NCBI GenBank assembly: GCA_034638255.1
Contig: JAWPGT010000003.1
Location: forward strand, 868,001-932,000
Direction: 5' to 3'
DNA length: 64,000 bases
From: Coprinus comatus
Lineage: Eukaryota; Basidiomycota; Agaricomycetes; Agaricales; Agaricaceae
Part shown: positions 45,989 to 57,078 of the stretch, piece by piece
Layout: each line of letters begins with the position of its first letter
How positions within the stretch are numbered: position 1 is the first letter of the stretch
Made by a program: the position numbers and the translations under genes
The notes under the pieces: model-generated
Seen by the model: only the letters and a program-made list of their open reading frames with translations
What the model was told of the DNA's origin: nothing
Database searches by the model: none

Positions 45989-46396
45989 GATCACTAGGAT
46001 AGCTCTGGTAAGGGGAGTGAAGTAAAGTGTGCGGTGAAACCGCGAGCACAGCTATAAATGAGGTGGGAAGAACCCGGGAGCACTTCCTTAAGTACATACC
46101 TTTACACACCCGTTTGTATTAGGTACCGAAAGGAAATCAGAAGTTAGGCCGAGCCGAAGGGATATTTATATATCATGGCGCCCTCAAATCGCAGCGGAGA
46201 CATCGGTAACATGCGGTTCAAGATCTAGTAATCAATGTCCTTTAGAGGTGCTTGATTGGTGTCATATCTTGGCATTATCGAGATCTTTTTCTTCACTTGA
46301 GGCGTTGAGGTGATAAGTGACAGTAATATTTTGACGTTTGCGTAAGTTATGTCCCTATCTCTCTGCAGGTTTTGCCAAGACAAAAACGCCGTCCGC

Positions 46397-46643
46397 TTAA
46401 CCAGGATACTTGGCGATTTGGGAAGTGTACTGTATGTTGAAACAACTTCTAGTAGGGTTCTCCATAGAAAAACGACCGTTTGCCTGAATCCTAGTCTGAT
46501 CAATTGTTGGGTTTGAGCAGGTGCTAGACGAGCGGCGCGGGTCATACGGCCAGATGGTTGTCTCTGTAAAAATAGAGTAAGCTCAGAGTTCAGCGATGGA
46601 AGCAAAAGGTACTAAGCGCCGTGAGAGTTTTCCCAGGAGTCAT
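46397..46643 (-). CDS. Possible small two-exon gene, product unknown
   Basis: The ATG at 46643 begins MTPGKTLTAL; after an intron (46564-46612) two reading frames look possible. One runs in the canonical phase to a TAA at 46397-46399 and ends YTSQIAKYPG. The other, needing a shift, reads RMTRAARLAPAQTQQLIRLGF and stays open to 46225. Amino acids of the second frame look like a basic mitochondrial protein. I cannot decide between them, and no family is recognised. It may be a small basic gene or chance. Confidence 0.3.
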
Positions 46644-46976
46644 CGTGACTATCAACTTTCCATGTCAATCTATAAATAATCATACTACCTGAGTGTGTGT
46701 ATCATAAAATTTTGAGCTGTGATGTAGTGCCGGGATGGGCACGGTATATCATGTCAGTATCTTAGCAAATACCTTAGCAATTGTAGATGAACTGTGCTTG
46801 TGATTGATGCAGTCAGGATTTAATATGTCACCTGTTACAACCGTAAATTGAATATTACTAAGGTCTTCTGGTGGACTACTAATAAAATCAGTAATTATGT
46901 CGTACACACTAAAGGATCAAAACATGGAGGGACTATGTACATCCCATCTTTGCTGAGACTAAGCCTCGACATCTGT

Positions 46977-49225
46977 TCAGCTTGCCTTTCTAATAGTGCC
47001 CGAGGTTTGATTCATTTTCTCTTCATCAAGCTTCTTTCGTGCTTGATGGCCTGTAAGGAAAAATACAGAAGATGCCGCGATCATAACAAATGACCCATTG
47101 AAGATCAGTGCTTGACGCATGTTCAAAGGAGGGTGTCCATTTTCGTCTGCTCTCAGCGCGCCTTGTACTATAAAAAGCGAGATAGATGAAAAAGTTCATG
47201 TCAGCCTCGGCGATCATCGGTGTATGTATGAGAGGCTTTAGAGAGTAATGAGAAAGGACTAATCAGACATACCAAGGACGAACATAACCCCAAATAAGTT
47301 GCCGCTGTTTGTAGATGAATCAGATATCTGCACCGAAATGTGGCGCATAAGGAGAATCAGATTACGTACGTGAACCAGAGTATCGCCGAACTTCCATCTG
47401 CGTTCCTTGTAAGCTCGCAAGCCAGCTCCAAGCCCACAGGTAACATAGTAATAGAACAAACTCCTATAACGGTCATCACTACGAATAATCCAGCTTGATT
47501 GTTTGGTTTAACTGTAACATGATCAAGGTCAGACTTCTTTGAATCTCGTCAGAAACTTCACCGAGTTATATTTACCTGCCCAGATCAAAGAAAGCCACCC
47601 CGCTGCGGTACATGGGACTAGAAGTTTGGATGTAAGGGCTAATCTATGTGTGAAAACTCGATCAAATAAAGGGGCTGTTATGATCGCTGCCACGATTCCA
47701 GTCAAAAGTACGCATGCTCCCATGAATCCACTGATCTCGTCAGAATATCCCATAGGTTTCTGAATCAACGATATGTCAATATGAAAGAGAGTAAATTCCA
47801 GCACTGGAGGTTGACCCACAAAGATCTGTCCTGTAAGAATAGCAAATCCATTAGACCTGTATTATAGTGTAAGTGTGATGTGCAGCGGATCATTGTGAGG
47901 ATTAAACCTACGCAGCCACAAGAGCACCGAAAATAAGAATCATAATTCCAAAATCCCAGCGTTCACGCTTGGACATATATGCATGGGAATCTACTTCAAG
48001 ACCAGCCATGGCTCGGATTAATGACATCAGCGACGGGGACTCTTTCGACCCTGCAAAAGCTGTGTAGTAATGGATCAATGTCTCATCTGGGGCTGGGGTA
48101 CGCAAATCAATTAGATGTAGATAAACATACTCGGTGGCGTTGGCGGAGCTCTACCAATGAGGAAAACTAGTGGTGTTACTGCAGTCGAAATGATCCCGAG
48201 GACAAGGATCTACAAGAGTCAATGAAGGTAAGTCCTTAGGGAAAATGCCATAGAGAACGTACTGATTGTCTAGAATCACCAACACTCGGACTTAAGAGTT
48301 GTCCAATAGCACCACCAATGGGATTGGCTGCCATCATCATGAATATTATAGAAGATAAGGATACTCGAGTGCCACTGACAGATAGCAATGATCATAGTTG
48401 CGGTGGTACGACCTTGAAGGTTGAACCATGTCTCTGAATATTTAGGTCCGAGAACTTGGTATATGGGTTGAGCGATAGAAGCAAAAAGCTATTCAGAGAG
48501 TTAAGCATCAACGAGCACCCATTCAAACAAGATATATTACTGACTTGCCCGATGACAAGTAGGGCATATGAACGACCACCAGATAGAGTTTTAGCCGTTC
48601 CGGCGTATCGTATCCATGAAGAAAGGATTAGACATATTGCCCCTATATCAAACTAAACACGTTCATTCATGGTCAGGCATTTAATTTCGGCAATCGAAAA
48701 TAACGAAAATGAAAACATACACATCTTCTGAGACCATATCTTGAGACCACAAAGGGTATAGCAATGGCAACTGGTAGGTAGAGCAAAGATACAATAGTGC
48801 CTAACCAGTTCACTTGGTCCAATGTTATGTTAAAATCCGTAACCACTAGAAGCTAAATTAACCTCCATCCACAATTACCGCTTCGAAGTTCTATAAACAT
48901 ACTAGTATTTGATATTGGGCCAAACCAAGGCCATGACATTGCTGCAGCAAAATTCAGGAACACCTAAATAAGTGGTTGTCATTCCAGCTATCATACCTTC
49001 AAGAAAAGGGTTTAAACTCACCAAAGCTACCAATCCAGCAAACCTCCTCTTATATAACCTATACCCCTGCCCAATCTCTCCATCAATATCTTCAGTAATT
49101 CGAATACTCCCCTGACTGGCCTCTTTTGATGACCCATCCACAGCGGTTATTTCGTATCCTGTTGTGGTAGGCCTAGTTCCGGCTAACCGATCATCTCCCT
49201 CCTTCACAACATCTGTGTTAGTCAT
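46977..49225 (-). CDS. MFS transporter of the FLVCR/DIRC2 (SLC49) type
   Basis: About ten exons. The cytosolic N-terminus ends in YRLYKRRFAGLVAL; the first TM loop reads MSWPWFGPISNTMVTDF, then LDQVNWLGTIVSLLYLPVA and VVSRYGLRRC, the usual N-half of FLVCR/DIRC2-like proteins. The C-half shows KPMGYSDEISGFMGACVLL, LFDRVFTHRLALTSKL and FTSNLFGVMFVLVQGALR. Twelve hydrophobic helices can be traced. Animal members move haem, choline or pyridoxine; the cargo here is not known. The basic C-terminal tail ends GTIRKAS. Stop at 46977-46979. Confidence 0.85.
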
Positions 49226-49555
49226 CGGAGCTCGCAGATTACGCGAGCCACAGCTTGGTAGTAAGTAGTTGGTTGGTAGTTGGTAGTGAGTGGTTGGTTG
49301 TTGGGAAAAAGTACCCCTTTGCCACCAACAGAAACGACCCTGTGTTAGTGCGCCTGAGGTGTCTCAAATGGTTATACGGCAAAGGCCACAAAGAACTGAG
49401 GTGGATTCATATTGAATATGTCCATTTCTGTCCATACATGATGTAGATAGTACACCGCTAGTCAGCTGGTCTTCATTATCATGTGGAAAATGTGGGGAAA
49501 GATTGAGTTAGGAAACAGATCAGCGACATCACTTCATAACTAAACATCAACAACC
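49226..49555. other. Divergent spacer MFS / zinc-finger copy 1
   Basis: About 330 bp with short TTGGTAGT repeats near 49260-49300. Homology to the second zinc-finger copy begins only about 20 bp before the ATG. Confidence 0.5.
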
Positions 49556-50716
49556 ATGTCAGAGTACTGGGTCTCCAAGAAAAAGTACTTTTGCAAGTAC
49601 TGTGATATCTATATTGCAGATGACGCTCCTTCACGACAACACCATGAAAATGGTCTACGACACAAAGGAAATCTCGAACGGTATATTCGAGGAATATACA
49701 AAGCTGGTGAAAAGAAGAAGAAAGATTTAGAAGAGGAGAAACGCGAAATGGCACGCGTGGAACAAGTACGTCTTCATCTCCTGCGTCGAGATATTCCAAG
49801 GTAGCATGAAAATCTAACGTTTGGTAGGCAGCAAATGCGGCATATGCACAAGATATATCATTAGGACATGCCAAAGCCAGCACTAGTTCACTTCCAGCTG
49901 CTTCATCCGCTCCTCGAAAACCCACCCAAAAACCTTCCAATCCTTTTGCAAATTATACCACAGCTGCTCAACTGGGGTTCGAGGATCCCGACCTTGAACG
50001 CTTAGAAGTCCGTAAAACACAAGGCGTAATTGGGGAATGGGAGGCCGTTGTACCGACCACAACTACGTCCCACTCAACTTCTCCGGTTCCCAAATCCGAC
50101 GTAAAGCCAGAATTAGGAGCAGATGGTAATGTCGTACCAGGTCCAGATACAGCTCTGTTAGGGAAAAGACCAGCAGAAGAAGCTCCTTCGGATGACACAC
50201 GTACTTTCAAACTACGAAAGAAAATCTATGGCTGTTGGATTAGGAGAGATATACGATCCAGGAGTTATACCTATTAAGCTGAAGAAAAAAGAAGAAGATA
50301 CATCAGCAGCTATCGTACCACCAGAATCCACTTCGACCTCTACCGATGCACAACGACCTAAATGGACTGCCATCTCTCTCAAACCTCAAAATTCTACAAC
50401 TGCAACAACGAATTCTGGCGAATCACCGACAGCCCCTTCAGCCACTGATGAATCGACGGAAAAATCGGGGGATAAAGTTTCCAAAGGTTGGGCAAAGATT
50501 AATTGGGGACAAATTATTAAAGAAGAAGCGGTTTCTCTTGTTCCTCCTCCACCTTTATACGGATCGACACAATCTACAGAACCAGTGGTCAAGACAGAAC
50601 AGAACGAGTCAACTCCCGAGGTGCCTTCAATACCAATTGAGCCGTCGACAACAGGGTTGTTTAAGAAGCGGAAAGTTGGTGCGCGAGGTGGTAGAATGAG
50701 AGGCGTAGATGGTTAG
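49556..50716 (+). pseudogene. WBP4-like U1-type zinc-finger protein, copy 1, interrupted by a 1-bp insertion
   Basis: MSEYWVSKKKYFCKYCDIYI followed by QHHENGLRHKGN is a U1/matrin-type C2H2 finger, as at the start of the splicing factor WBP4/FBP21 (YW, FCxYC, HxxGxxHK). One intron (49766-49827) with a clean phase. The frame continues through a Ser/Thr-rich linker to FKLRKK, where an extra T at about 50225 (compared with copy 2) shifts it, giving a stop at 50275-50277. The shifted frame then resumes MAVGLGEIYDPGVIPIKLKK and runs to GARGGRMRGVDG at 50716. No WW domain is seen. It could be a real pseudogene, a sequencing error, or expressed as a truncated ~180-residue protein. Confidence 0.75.
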
Positions 50717-51215
50717 AGTTACCACCATATATGATGATTTGGTATGTCTTGAATTTGTATTTCTAAGGCATTTAGAGCTCGAGGAGGCCTGGAGAAATTC
50801 CTCTCCAAATGTTATGACTCAAACTATGATTCAAACCTTATGAATAGAATTGACAGTCTGACAGAACAGTTCTAGGAATCGTGAACATGATTGCCAGGGC
50901 CTCAGAGTATAGGATAATGTTGTCGTGTTATAACGAAAGTAAGTAAAAGAAACTACTAATACATATGGGACATTTCGTAATCTAGGAAGCAATACCTAGA
51001 TGGCGCAGGCCACAAGTACACCTAGAAAACGTACAAGCAAGCAAAAAGGTATCACGAGACGCAGCAAAGAAGAATACAGTACAAGAAAAAAAAATCGAGG
51101 AGGGGTGTATCGCACGAAGAGTCCATACGAACCAAAGTAACGCAAAGCAAGATAAGAAAATAGTAAACTCCCTAGAAATAAAAACGCATATATTGAACCA
51201 TCAAATACGTTCAGC
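50717..51215. other. 3' flank of zinc-finger copy 1; duplicated up to about 51015
   Basis: The sequence to about 51015 (GCAGGCCACAAG) has a counterpart at 57079-57325 after copy 2, so the duplicated unit includes the 3' flank. Copy 1 has small extra stretches. Beyond 51015 the similarity stops. Confidence 0.6.
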
Positions 51216-53242
51216 TCATGGCAAAGTCAGTATTAGAATCCCAGAATTGACGGTATCTTCTTTACAATTTATCTGCCTCCTATTTCACGAAATCAATAAA
51301 TCATATATTCCAAAACTAGGAAGAAGAAAAAGCAAACTCACTTCTGCATTTCAGCAACAAGATAATTTTTGAGCACCGGTATACCATTCACCGAATGTTT
51401 ACCCTTCCCGGTTATAACTCTCAAACTACTTGTTCCATTTATCAGCAACTGCCTAAACGCGTGTTCCGTTCTCTCCAATGCTTCAGCAGGTTTTAAACCA
51501 TGAACATCAATAGTATCCGGTTGTTGAGTTTTATTCTCTCCAGCAAAATATCTCCTAGCAGCTTTCTCGTGTAATTTCCTAGCTTTAGCATCCGCCTTTT
51601 GCATATCACCACGCAAAAACAAAGCATCACGGGGTCTTTTTTCATCAACGGCTTTCCCCAATTCTTTTCTCAACCTCTCCCGTTCAGCCTCTAATTGCTT
51701 TGCCTGAATCCTATATTTTTCTGCGTGTTGCTTGAGAGCTTCACGATCGGCAGCTGAAAGGACACTTTCAACATCAGATGAAGGCGTTCCCGGTCGTTCT
51801 TGTTTCGATTCTTCCTTCTGTTTCTGTTTTTGAGTACTTCTGGCACTGCCACCATTCTCGACGGCGACTTTCGCGGTAGTTGAGATTGAAGTTGCTCCAA
51901 GAGCTTCCATAAAAGAGCCAAGAGGTGCGGAAGGAACCGGTGGTCCCAAAATTGACAAAGCAGAAAGCGGTCCAGGAGTACTAGTGCCTAATCTCGCAGC
52001 AGAAGTCGTATCAATAGCTAATACCCTTTCAAATCCAGCGTCAGTATTACCAGTTTGTTCCATAGGTTGATTTAAAGCGGGAGGTGTCCTTAGTTCATCT
52101 ACATCACCTCCCAGTGAGCTCCCTCCGCCGTGACCAAGTTGATACGTATATTGCCCGGGAGTTCTCAATGGATCTGATTCATCACTAGATGAAGTGACAT
52201 TGTATCCTGCCCCTGGACTAGCTCTCCATCCTACAGGTGGTACAGGTAACGGAGCAGCCGAGGGTGGTCGAGTAACAGGAGTAGAAGTAGGATTGGTATC
52301 GCCTTGAGGTACATATTCACTCGTAGGATTTGGTACAGGTAACGGTGGGATACCAGGTGTAGTAATGGCTTGAGCATTTTCTTCTTCTTCTTCGTGACGT
52401 CTTTCTTCATATTCGTCGTGTTCCGAGACGTGTGCAGACTGAGAAGTAATTTCGTCAATGGTGGATAATCTATCCACACGAGAATCCATCGTCATTGTCC
52501 TCTCACGAATAGTACTGTCTGGAGGTGTAGGAAGTAATGGTGAATTTCGAGGGTTAAAAGGTCCAACATCTGGGGTGCTGTTGGCTTTAACATGATCCGC
52601 ATAGAAAGATAATGATGATGTTGGACGTATTGGAATAGGGTTAAGAATGGGTGGTGGAGAATTGACTGCTGAAACGTCTGGAGTTGCATTGAGGAAGAAA
52701 CTAGGTGGCGAAGGAGGCGGAAATTGTGTTGGTTGGGTCCTTTGGAGGTTATTGGTGTTTATAGTGGGACGTGGGGGTGTATTGGTATGTAAAGTGGGTA
52801 AAGAAACAGATGGCGGTGTTTCCGGGGCTTCATAAACACGAATATGCGAAGGAACGTTAGAAGGAACAGGAATTGATTTCGAACTTGAACGATGTTTCCC
52901 TTTCCGACTGCTGCTGCTACGAGATGATTTTGTGGAGCTTGATGGACCAGGAAATGCGGATTCGGATATGAAGCTCCCCAAAGCAGCCCATGAGCCAATT
53001 AATATGACTCTAGCCCAACTTTTTGTGATCAGGAGGTCAACAACAAGACGTAGACCAAAGGCGAGGTAGTGGTCGAGTGGGGGTGAGGATGACATGGAGG
53101 GTGGATTAAACGAAAGCTGGTGAACCAAAACACCCTCCCATAGTCCCAATATTGCCGGCGGTATGAAAGAGGATATGAAGGTAGCTTGTACAAAGTAAAG
53201 ACGTAGGCCGAGCCCTGTCACAAGGGATATAGCGACGTCCAT
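51216..53242 (-). CDS. Membrane-anchored Smr-domain protein with DUF1771-like coiled coil
   Basis: Exon 1 (51342-53242) and exon 2 (51216-51279) join to 654 residues; a frame scan would stop 40 bases early because the GTGAGT donor overlaps an apparent TGA. Residues 1-95 hold hydrophobic segments with GLWEGV and LRLVVDLLITKSW. A Pro/Ser/Thr-rich core of about 380 residues follows, then a DUF1771-like helical part (ALKQHAEKYRIQAKQLEAE ... DAKARKLHEKAARRYFAGEN) and the Smr domain: TIDVHGLKPAEALE, LRVITGKGKHSVNG, and the last strand GILILTLP. Smr proteins bind or cut nucleic acids, for example in ribosome rescue. An N-terminal membrane anchor is unusual for Smr and is shared by the paralogue at 10308-13400. 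Confidence 0.85.
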
Positions 53243-53503
53243 TTGGGTTAAGTTCAGAATCCTCAGGGTTGGTGTGTTGATTGTTTATTAACAGTGTCGA
53301 TGGCTTTGCAAGATATGCACATTGAACGGTGTGCGGGGAGGATACCACGATGTAATGGCGTGTTGGTCGTTTAAATAATAAAACGCAGGGTATGGCCTCG
53401 TGGTTTATTTACAACTGATGTGGCAAGTTAATTTCCGCTCTATAAGTCTTCATATTACGAAACAGTAAAAAAATACTGACCACTGTGTAGTTGTAGACGG
53501 GTC
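53243..53503. other. Promoter side of the Smr gene, up to the mariner element
   Basis: About 260 bp between the Smr ATG and the transposon end. The mariner is therefore inserted just upstream of the Smr gene and may affect its expression. No gene seen. Confidence 0.5.
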
Positions 53504-53512
53504 TACTTGGAG

Positions 53513-53531
53513 TCACCAAAAGTGATGTCGC
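53513..53531 (+). repeat. Left terminal inverted repeat of the mariner element
   Basis: 19 bp, identical to the reverse complement of 54786-54804. Confidence 0.92.
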
Positions 53532-53653
53532 GTCGCAGATTTTCCCACGGACAATCATTGATGTATTACTCTCCTGCAACTTCGGGAGATAGACAACGAA
53601 GTTGAATACATATGGAGTATATTCTACTACAAGATTACCTATAGAATATAATA

Positions 53654-54703
53654 TTAAAATTGTATATGACCACCCCGTGCAGCCAAAACAGCCTTGACAC
53701 GGTCTGGCATTGTTCCAATGAAATGGTCAACCCAGTCAATTGGTAGCGAGTCCCATGCAGCATGGACTACCAACTTTAATTCATCCACAGTGTTTGGTTG
53801 ATGTTGAAGACCACGTAGGGATGTTTTGAGGATATGCCAGATAGGCTCGATGGGATTTAAATCGGGAGATGATGGAGGATGATATGTAAGCGGGATATTT
53901 TTAGCTGCAAACCACTTCTTCGACATTTTGCTGATGTGGCTTGGGGCATTATCCTGTTGAAATTTGACATGGCCCCGGAGTTCATTCATCCTTTTGTAGA
54001 AATCAAAAAGATATGGTTCAAGAACTTGTTCTTGGTACCTTTTAGATGTCATTCCTCCACCATGTCCTCCCGGATAGTCTAACACAACCAAAGGCCCCTT
54101 CCAACCCTCTATGATACACCCCCACACCATAACTCGTATGCTTGATTGCTTGAAGGTTGGGATAAGACATTCTTCAAGAAAGGCTTCATTGGGACGACGG
54201 GTTACAAAAATACGGCCCTGATGATCATCAAGACAAATATAGCACTCATCAGAATAGATGACATGTTGAAAATTAGCCATCGATGAGATACTATTGATTC
54301 GTGCCCAGTTCAATCGTGCTCGTTTGTGCTCATTCGTAAGGAAAGGTACCCTCAGAGCCACCCTCCGATGGTAGTTCCCCTCAGCAAGAACCCGCCGCAC
54401 TGTGCTAACTGAAATTTGTAGTCCAATTTCGTTCACAATTTGTTGAAAGGGTGTGCGGCGTTCTTTTCTTGCTGTACGAGCAAGCTGACGCTTGTCATAG
54501 CTATTTAGCTTCTTCGGCCTGCCTATGCGAGCTTTGTCAGCAACTGAACCAGTCACTTCATAGTGCTTGATGATGCGTTGTGCAGTCCGGGGCTGGACAT
54601 TCTCCTTTCGGCCTGCTTCAGCTGCATTTCCTGTTGCATGGTAGTACCCAATAATTCGGTTTCTTGTGGGAATGTCAACCTCTCTCCGAGAAGTCTTTGG
54701 CAT
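53654..54703 (-). CDS. Tc1/mariner-family transposase (DD34E)
   Basis: MPKTSRREVDIPTRNRII starts at 54703; an in-frame GTG at 54748 is unlikely to be used. Helix-turn-helix region: NAAEAGRKENVQPRTAQRI, then a second with GRPKKLNSYDKRQ. DDE catalytic residues are visible: first Asp in HVIYSDECYICL, second Asp in KFQQDNAPSHIS, and Glu in SPDLNPIEPIW, with 34 residues between the second Asp and the Glu. 349 residues, no stop or frameshift; the typical length for Tc1. It cuts and reinserts the element at TA sites. Confidence 0.92.
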   Translation of the reverse strand: MPKTSRREVDIPTRNRIIGYYHATGNAAEAGRKENVQPRTAQRIIKHYEVTGSVADKARIGRPKKLNSYDKRQLARTARKERRTPFQQIVNEIGLQISVSTVRRVLAEGNYHRRVALRVPFLTNEHKRARLNWARINSISSMANFQHVIYSDECYICLDDHQGRIFVTRRPNEAFLEECLIPTFKQSSIRVMVWGCIIEGWKGPLVVLDYPGGHGGGMTSKRYQEQVLEPYLFDFYKRMNELRGHVKFQQDNAPSHISKMSKKWFAAKNIPLTYHPPSSPDLNPIEPIWHILKTSLRGLQHQPNTVDELKLVVHAAWDSLPIDWVDHFIGTMPDRVKAVLAARGGHIQF

Positions 54704-54785
54704 AGTAGTTAGAAAGGGTAGAATATAATTATATTTCGCCAAAAACACAACATGTCATTCAACATGTGAAACAATCATTATGTAA

Positions 54786-54804
54786 GCGACATCACTTTTG
54801 GTGA
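54786..54804 (-). repeat. Right terminal inverted repeat of the mariner element
   Basis: 19 bp, the perfect inverted partner of 53513-53531, followed by the TA target-site copy at 54806-54807. Confidence 0.92.
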
Positions 54805-54807
54805 GTA

Positions 54808-56197
54808 CGAGTATGTGTTGGTTTTGGTAAAGTCTTTGTTCCCTGCCATCGTCGCAGATCATGTTGCCTTGTCAGGGTCGTCGAATTCTTACCCACGCTA
54901 TTTCACTTAATTGCTCAGATCACTCACACTGCAAATCTCTTCTCATTCATTTCATTGTTTACAAGGTTTACTGGGTTATTAACTCTACACACACTACGGT
55001 AATAAAGAAACCAAAATAAATGCGACGTCTTCAAGAGAACCCCAGAGGCTTGGAACACTCCTTGCCCAAGAACAGTGTGTATAAGCACGACAGTTAGAAT
55101 GATTCAAACTACCATCATCCGGGATCCCTCAAATCAAGCCATAAAGAATGCCGGTTCCTCCTTTCGACGTTGCTTCTGCCTCTGGCGACCTTGACTGCCT
55201 TAACGCGAACAACCAGGACCGACGTTCTAATAACGACTACTATCCTACTGGTGATGGTGGAATGACCAGCCCCAGGTAAATTGTCGCTGGGAATCTAACA
55301 ATAATCTGACCACTATTTTTAGAATGGATCTATACGAAATCCTCTAAAGAAGATAATAACTGCACTCTTTGACCTCCCGGGTATCAGAAAAACAGACATC
55401 ACTATAGGCATGCATGATAATCATTTGGATATTTCTACGGAGAGAAAGATCCGTAGCCGACTTCAGAGGAGTGGCTACACTATCTGTGAAGGACAGTTTC
55501 AATGGAAATATTTCCATGTCCCTCCAATTACCGGTGATGTAAAGGTGGAAAATAGTTGCTTGGATGTTCCGCACCCTAATTTATCACATGGAACAGAAAC
55601 AAGATATTGAAACTTCGGTGCGAGACAGTATTCTATATATCACATTTCCCAAGATAGAGTCGGACCGTTCCGAATTCCTTTCTTATAAGAGTGGGTAATA
55701 GGGTCAATGTCCTTGCCTACCATGGCAGGTTGTGTGGGAACTATAGGTGATATTTAGATGCAGCATAGCACTTATATTAGATGCTATATACTCTTTGCAT
55801 TCCCGATGTATCTGCTGTTTCATACAACATCCTTTAGCAGCATTGTTCTTCTTATTAATATATGTAGTGTACCTGTTAAATGGTCGGTGCACACTCCTGT
55901 AAACATATATAAGTAGAGTAAATCCCTGTATTTATTCCTTAGTTCAGTTCTTAAACTACTTCTATTTGCTCTCACTACTAGGACACGCAGTAAGTCATTT
56001 ACTACAATACAATACTATTGGCTGCTTTCAACAGTAAATGTTCAAAAAATCATGCATCCCTATATTGATCTCATTTTCTCTACATTTCTCTCTTTTATTG
56101 CATCCTAGGTGAATGCATTTGCTGTCACGACAACTAACTCCATCATTGTAGTAATCGCGTAATCCTGTTAATCAGTGAGTGGCTGCACAACACATCC
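54808..56197. other. 1.4 kb region between the mariner and zinc-finger copy 2
   Basis: Contains one weak small gene candidate (55148-55347) and otherwise no recognisable gene. A-rich and T-rich stretches are common. Confidence 0.45.
55148..55347 (+). CDS. Doubtful small two-exon gene
   Basis: ATG 55148 reads MPVPPFDVASASGDLDCLNA and continues to TSPR, where a GTAAAT donor and an AG near 55321 would give a short last exon ending MDLYEIL before a stop near 55347. No family, no signal peptide. It may be chance or a decayed gene. Confidence 0.25.
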
Positions 56198-56221
56198 CTA
56201 CACAACTAAACATCAACAACC

Positions 56222-57078
56222 ATGTCGAAGTGCCGGGTCTTCAAGAAAAAGCACTTTTGTAAGTACTGTGACATCTATATTGCAGATGACGCTCCTTCAC
56301 CACAACACCATGAAAATGGTCTACGACACAAAGGAAATCTCGAATGGTGTATTCGAGGTATATACAAAGCTTGTGAAAAGAAGAAAGATTTAGAGGAGGA
56401 GAAACGGGAAATGGCACGCATGGAACAAGTACGTCTTCACCTCCAGCATCAACATATTCCGAGTGAAAATCTAATGTTTGGTAGGCAGCAAATGGTAATG
56501 TCGTACCAGGTCCGGATTCAGATCTGTTAGGGAAAAGACCAGCAGAAGAAGCTCCTTCAGATGACACACGTACTTTCAAACTACGAAAGAAAACCACGAC
56601 CGTTGGATTAGGGAAGATATACCGTCCGGGAGTTATACCCATTAAACTGAAGAAAAAAGAAGATACATCAGCTATCGCATCCCTGGAATCCTCTTCTACT
56701 TCTACTGATGCACAACGACCTAAATGGACTGCCATCTCTCTCAAACCTCAAGATTCTACAACCGCAACAACAAATTCTGGCGAATCACCGACAGCCCCTT
56801 CAGGCACCAATGAATCGACGGAAAAATCGGGCGATAAAGCCACCAAAGGTTGGGCAAAGATTAATTGGGGACAAATTATTAAAGAAGAAGTGGTTTCTCT
56901 TGTTCCTACTCTACCTTTAGACAGATCGACACAATCTACAGAACCAATGGTCAAGACGGGAAAAAACGAGCCAGCTCTAGAGGTGTCTTCAATACCAATG
57001 GAGCCGTCGACAACAGGGTTGTTTAAGAAGCGGAAAGTTGGTGCGCGAGGTGGTAGAATGAGAGGCGTAGATGGTTAG
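56222..57078 (+). CDS. WBP4-like U1-type zinc-finger protein, copy 2, with a 288-bp in-frame deletion
   Basis: Same architecture as copy 1, with one intron (56429-56484). The finger Cys/His residues remain (FCKYC, QHHENGLRHKGN), but the conserved YW at the front has changed (MSKCRVFKKK). Exon 2 starts AANGNVVPGPD: 288 bp present in copy 1 (about 49837-50124) are missing, apparently by recombination between short similar sequences (GCAAAT/GCAGAT). The rest is in frame, FKLRKKTTTVGLGKIY to the GARGGRMRGVDG end at 57076-57078. So this copy codes for an intact but shorter protein, about 265 residues. Confidence 0.7.

Larger units (their letters stand above)
53504..54807 (-). mobile_element. Tc1/mariner element, DD34E type, apparently complete
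   Basis: Perfect 19-bp inverted repeats (53513-53531 and 54786-54804, core TCACCAAAAGTGATGTCGC) lie inside TA dinucleotides at 53504-53505 and 54806-54807, as expected for TA target duplication. The extreme tips differ by a 6-bp indel (CTTGGAG... against CT...). The 1.3-kb element carries one intronless transposase gene on the minus strand. Its intact frame and perfect repeats suggest a recent arrival; activity is not shown by sequence. Confidence 0.9.

Noticed and set aside
49479..49940. 153-codon minus-strand frame over the zinc-finger gene, and its counterpart at 56241-56744
   Set aside because: Antisense shadows; both exist only because the two gene copies are duplicates.
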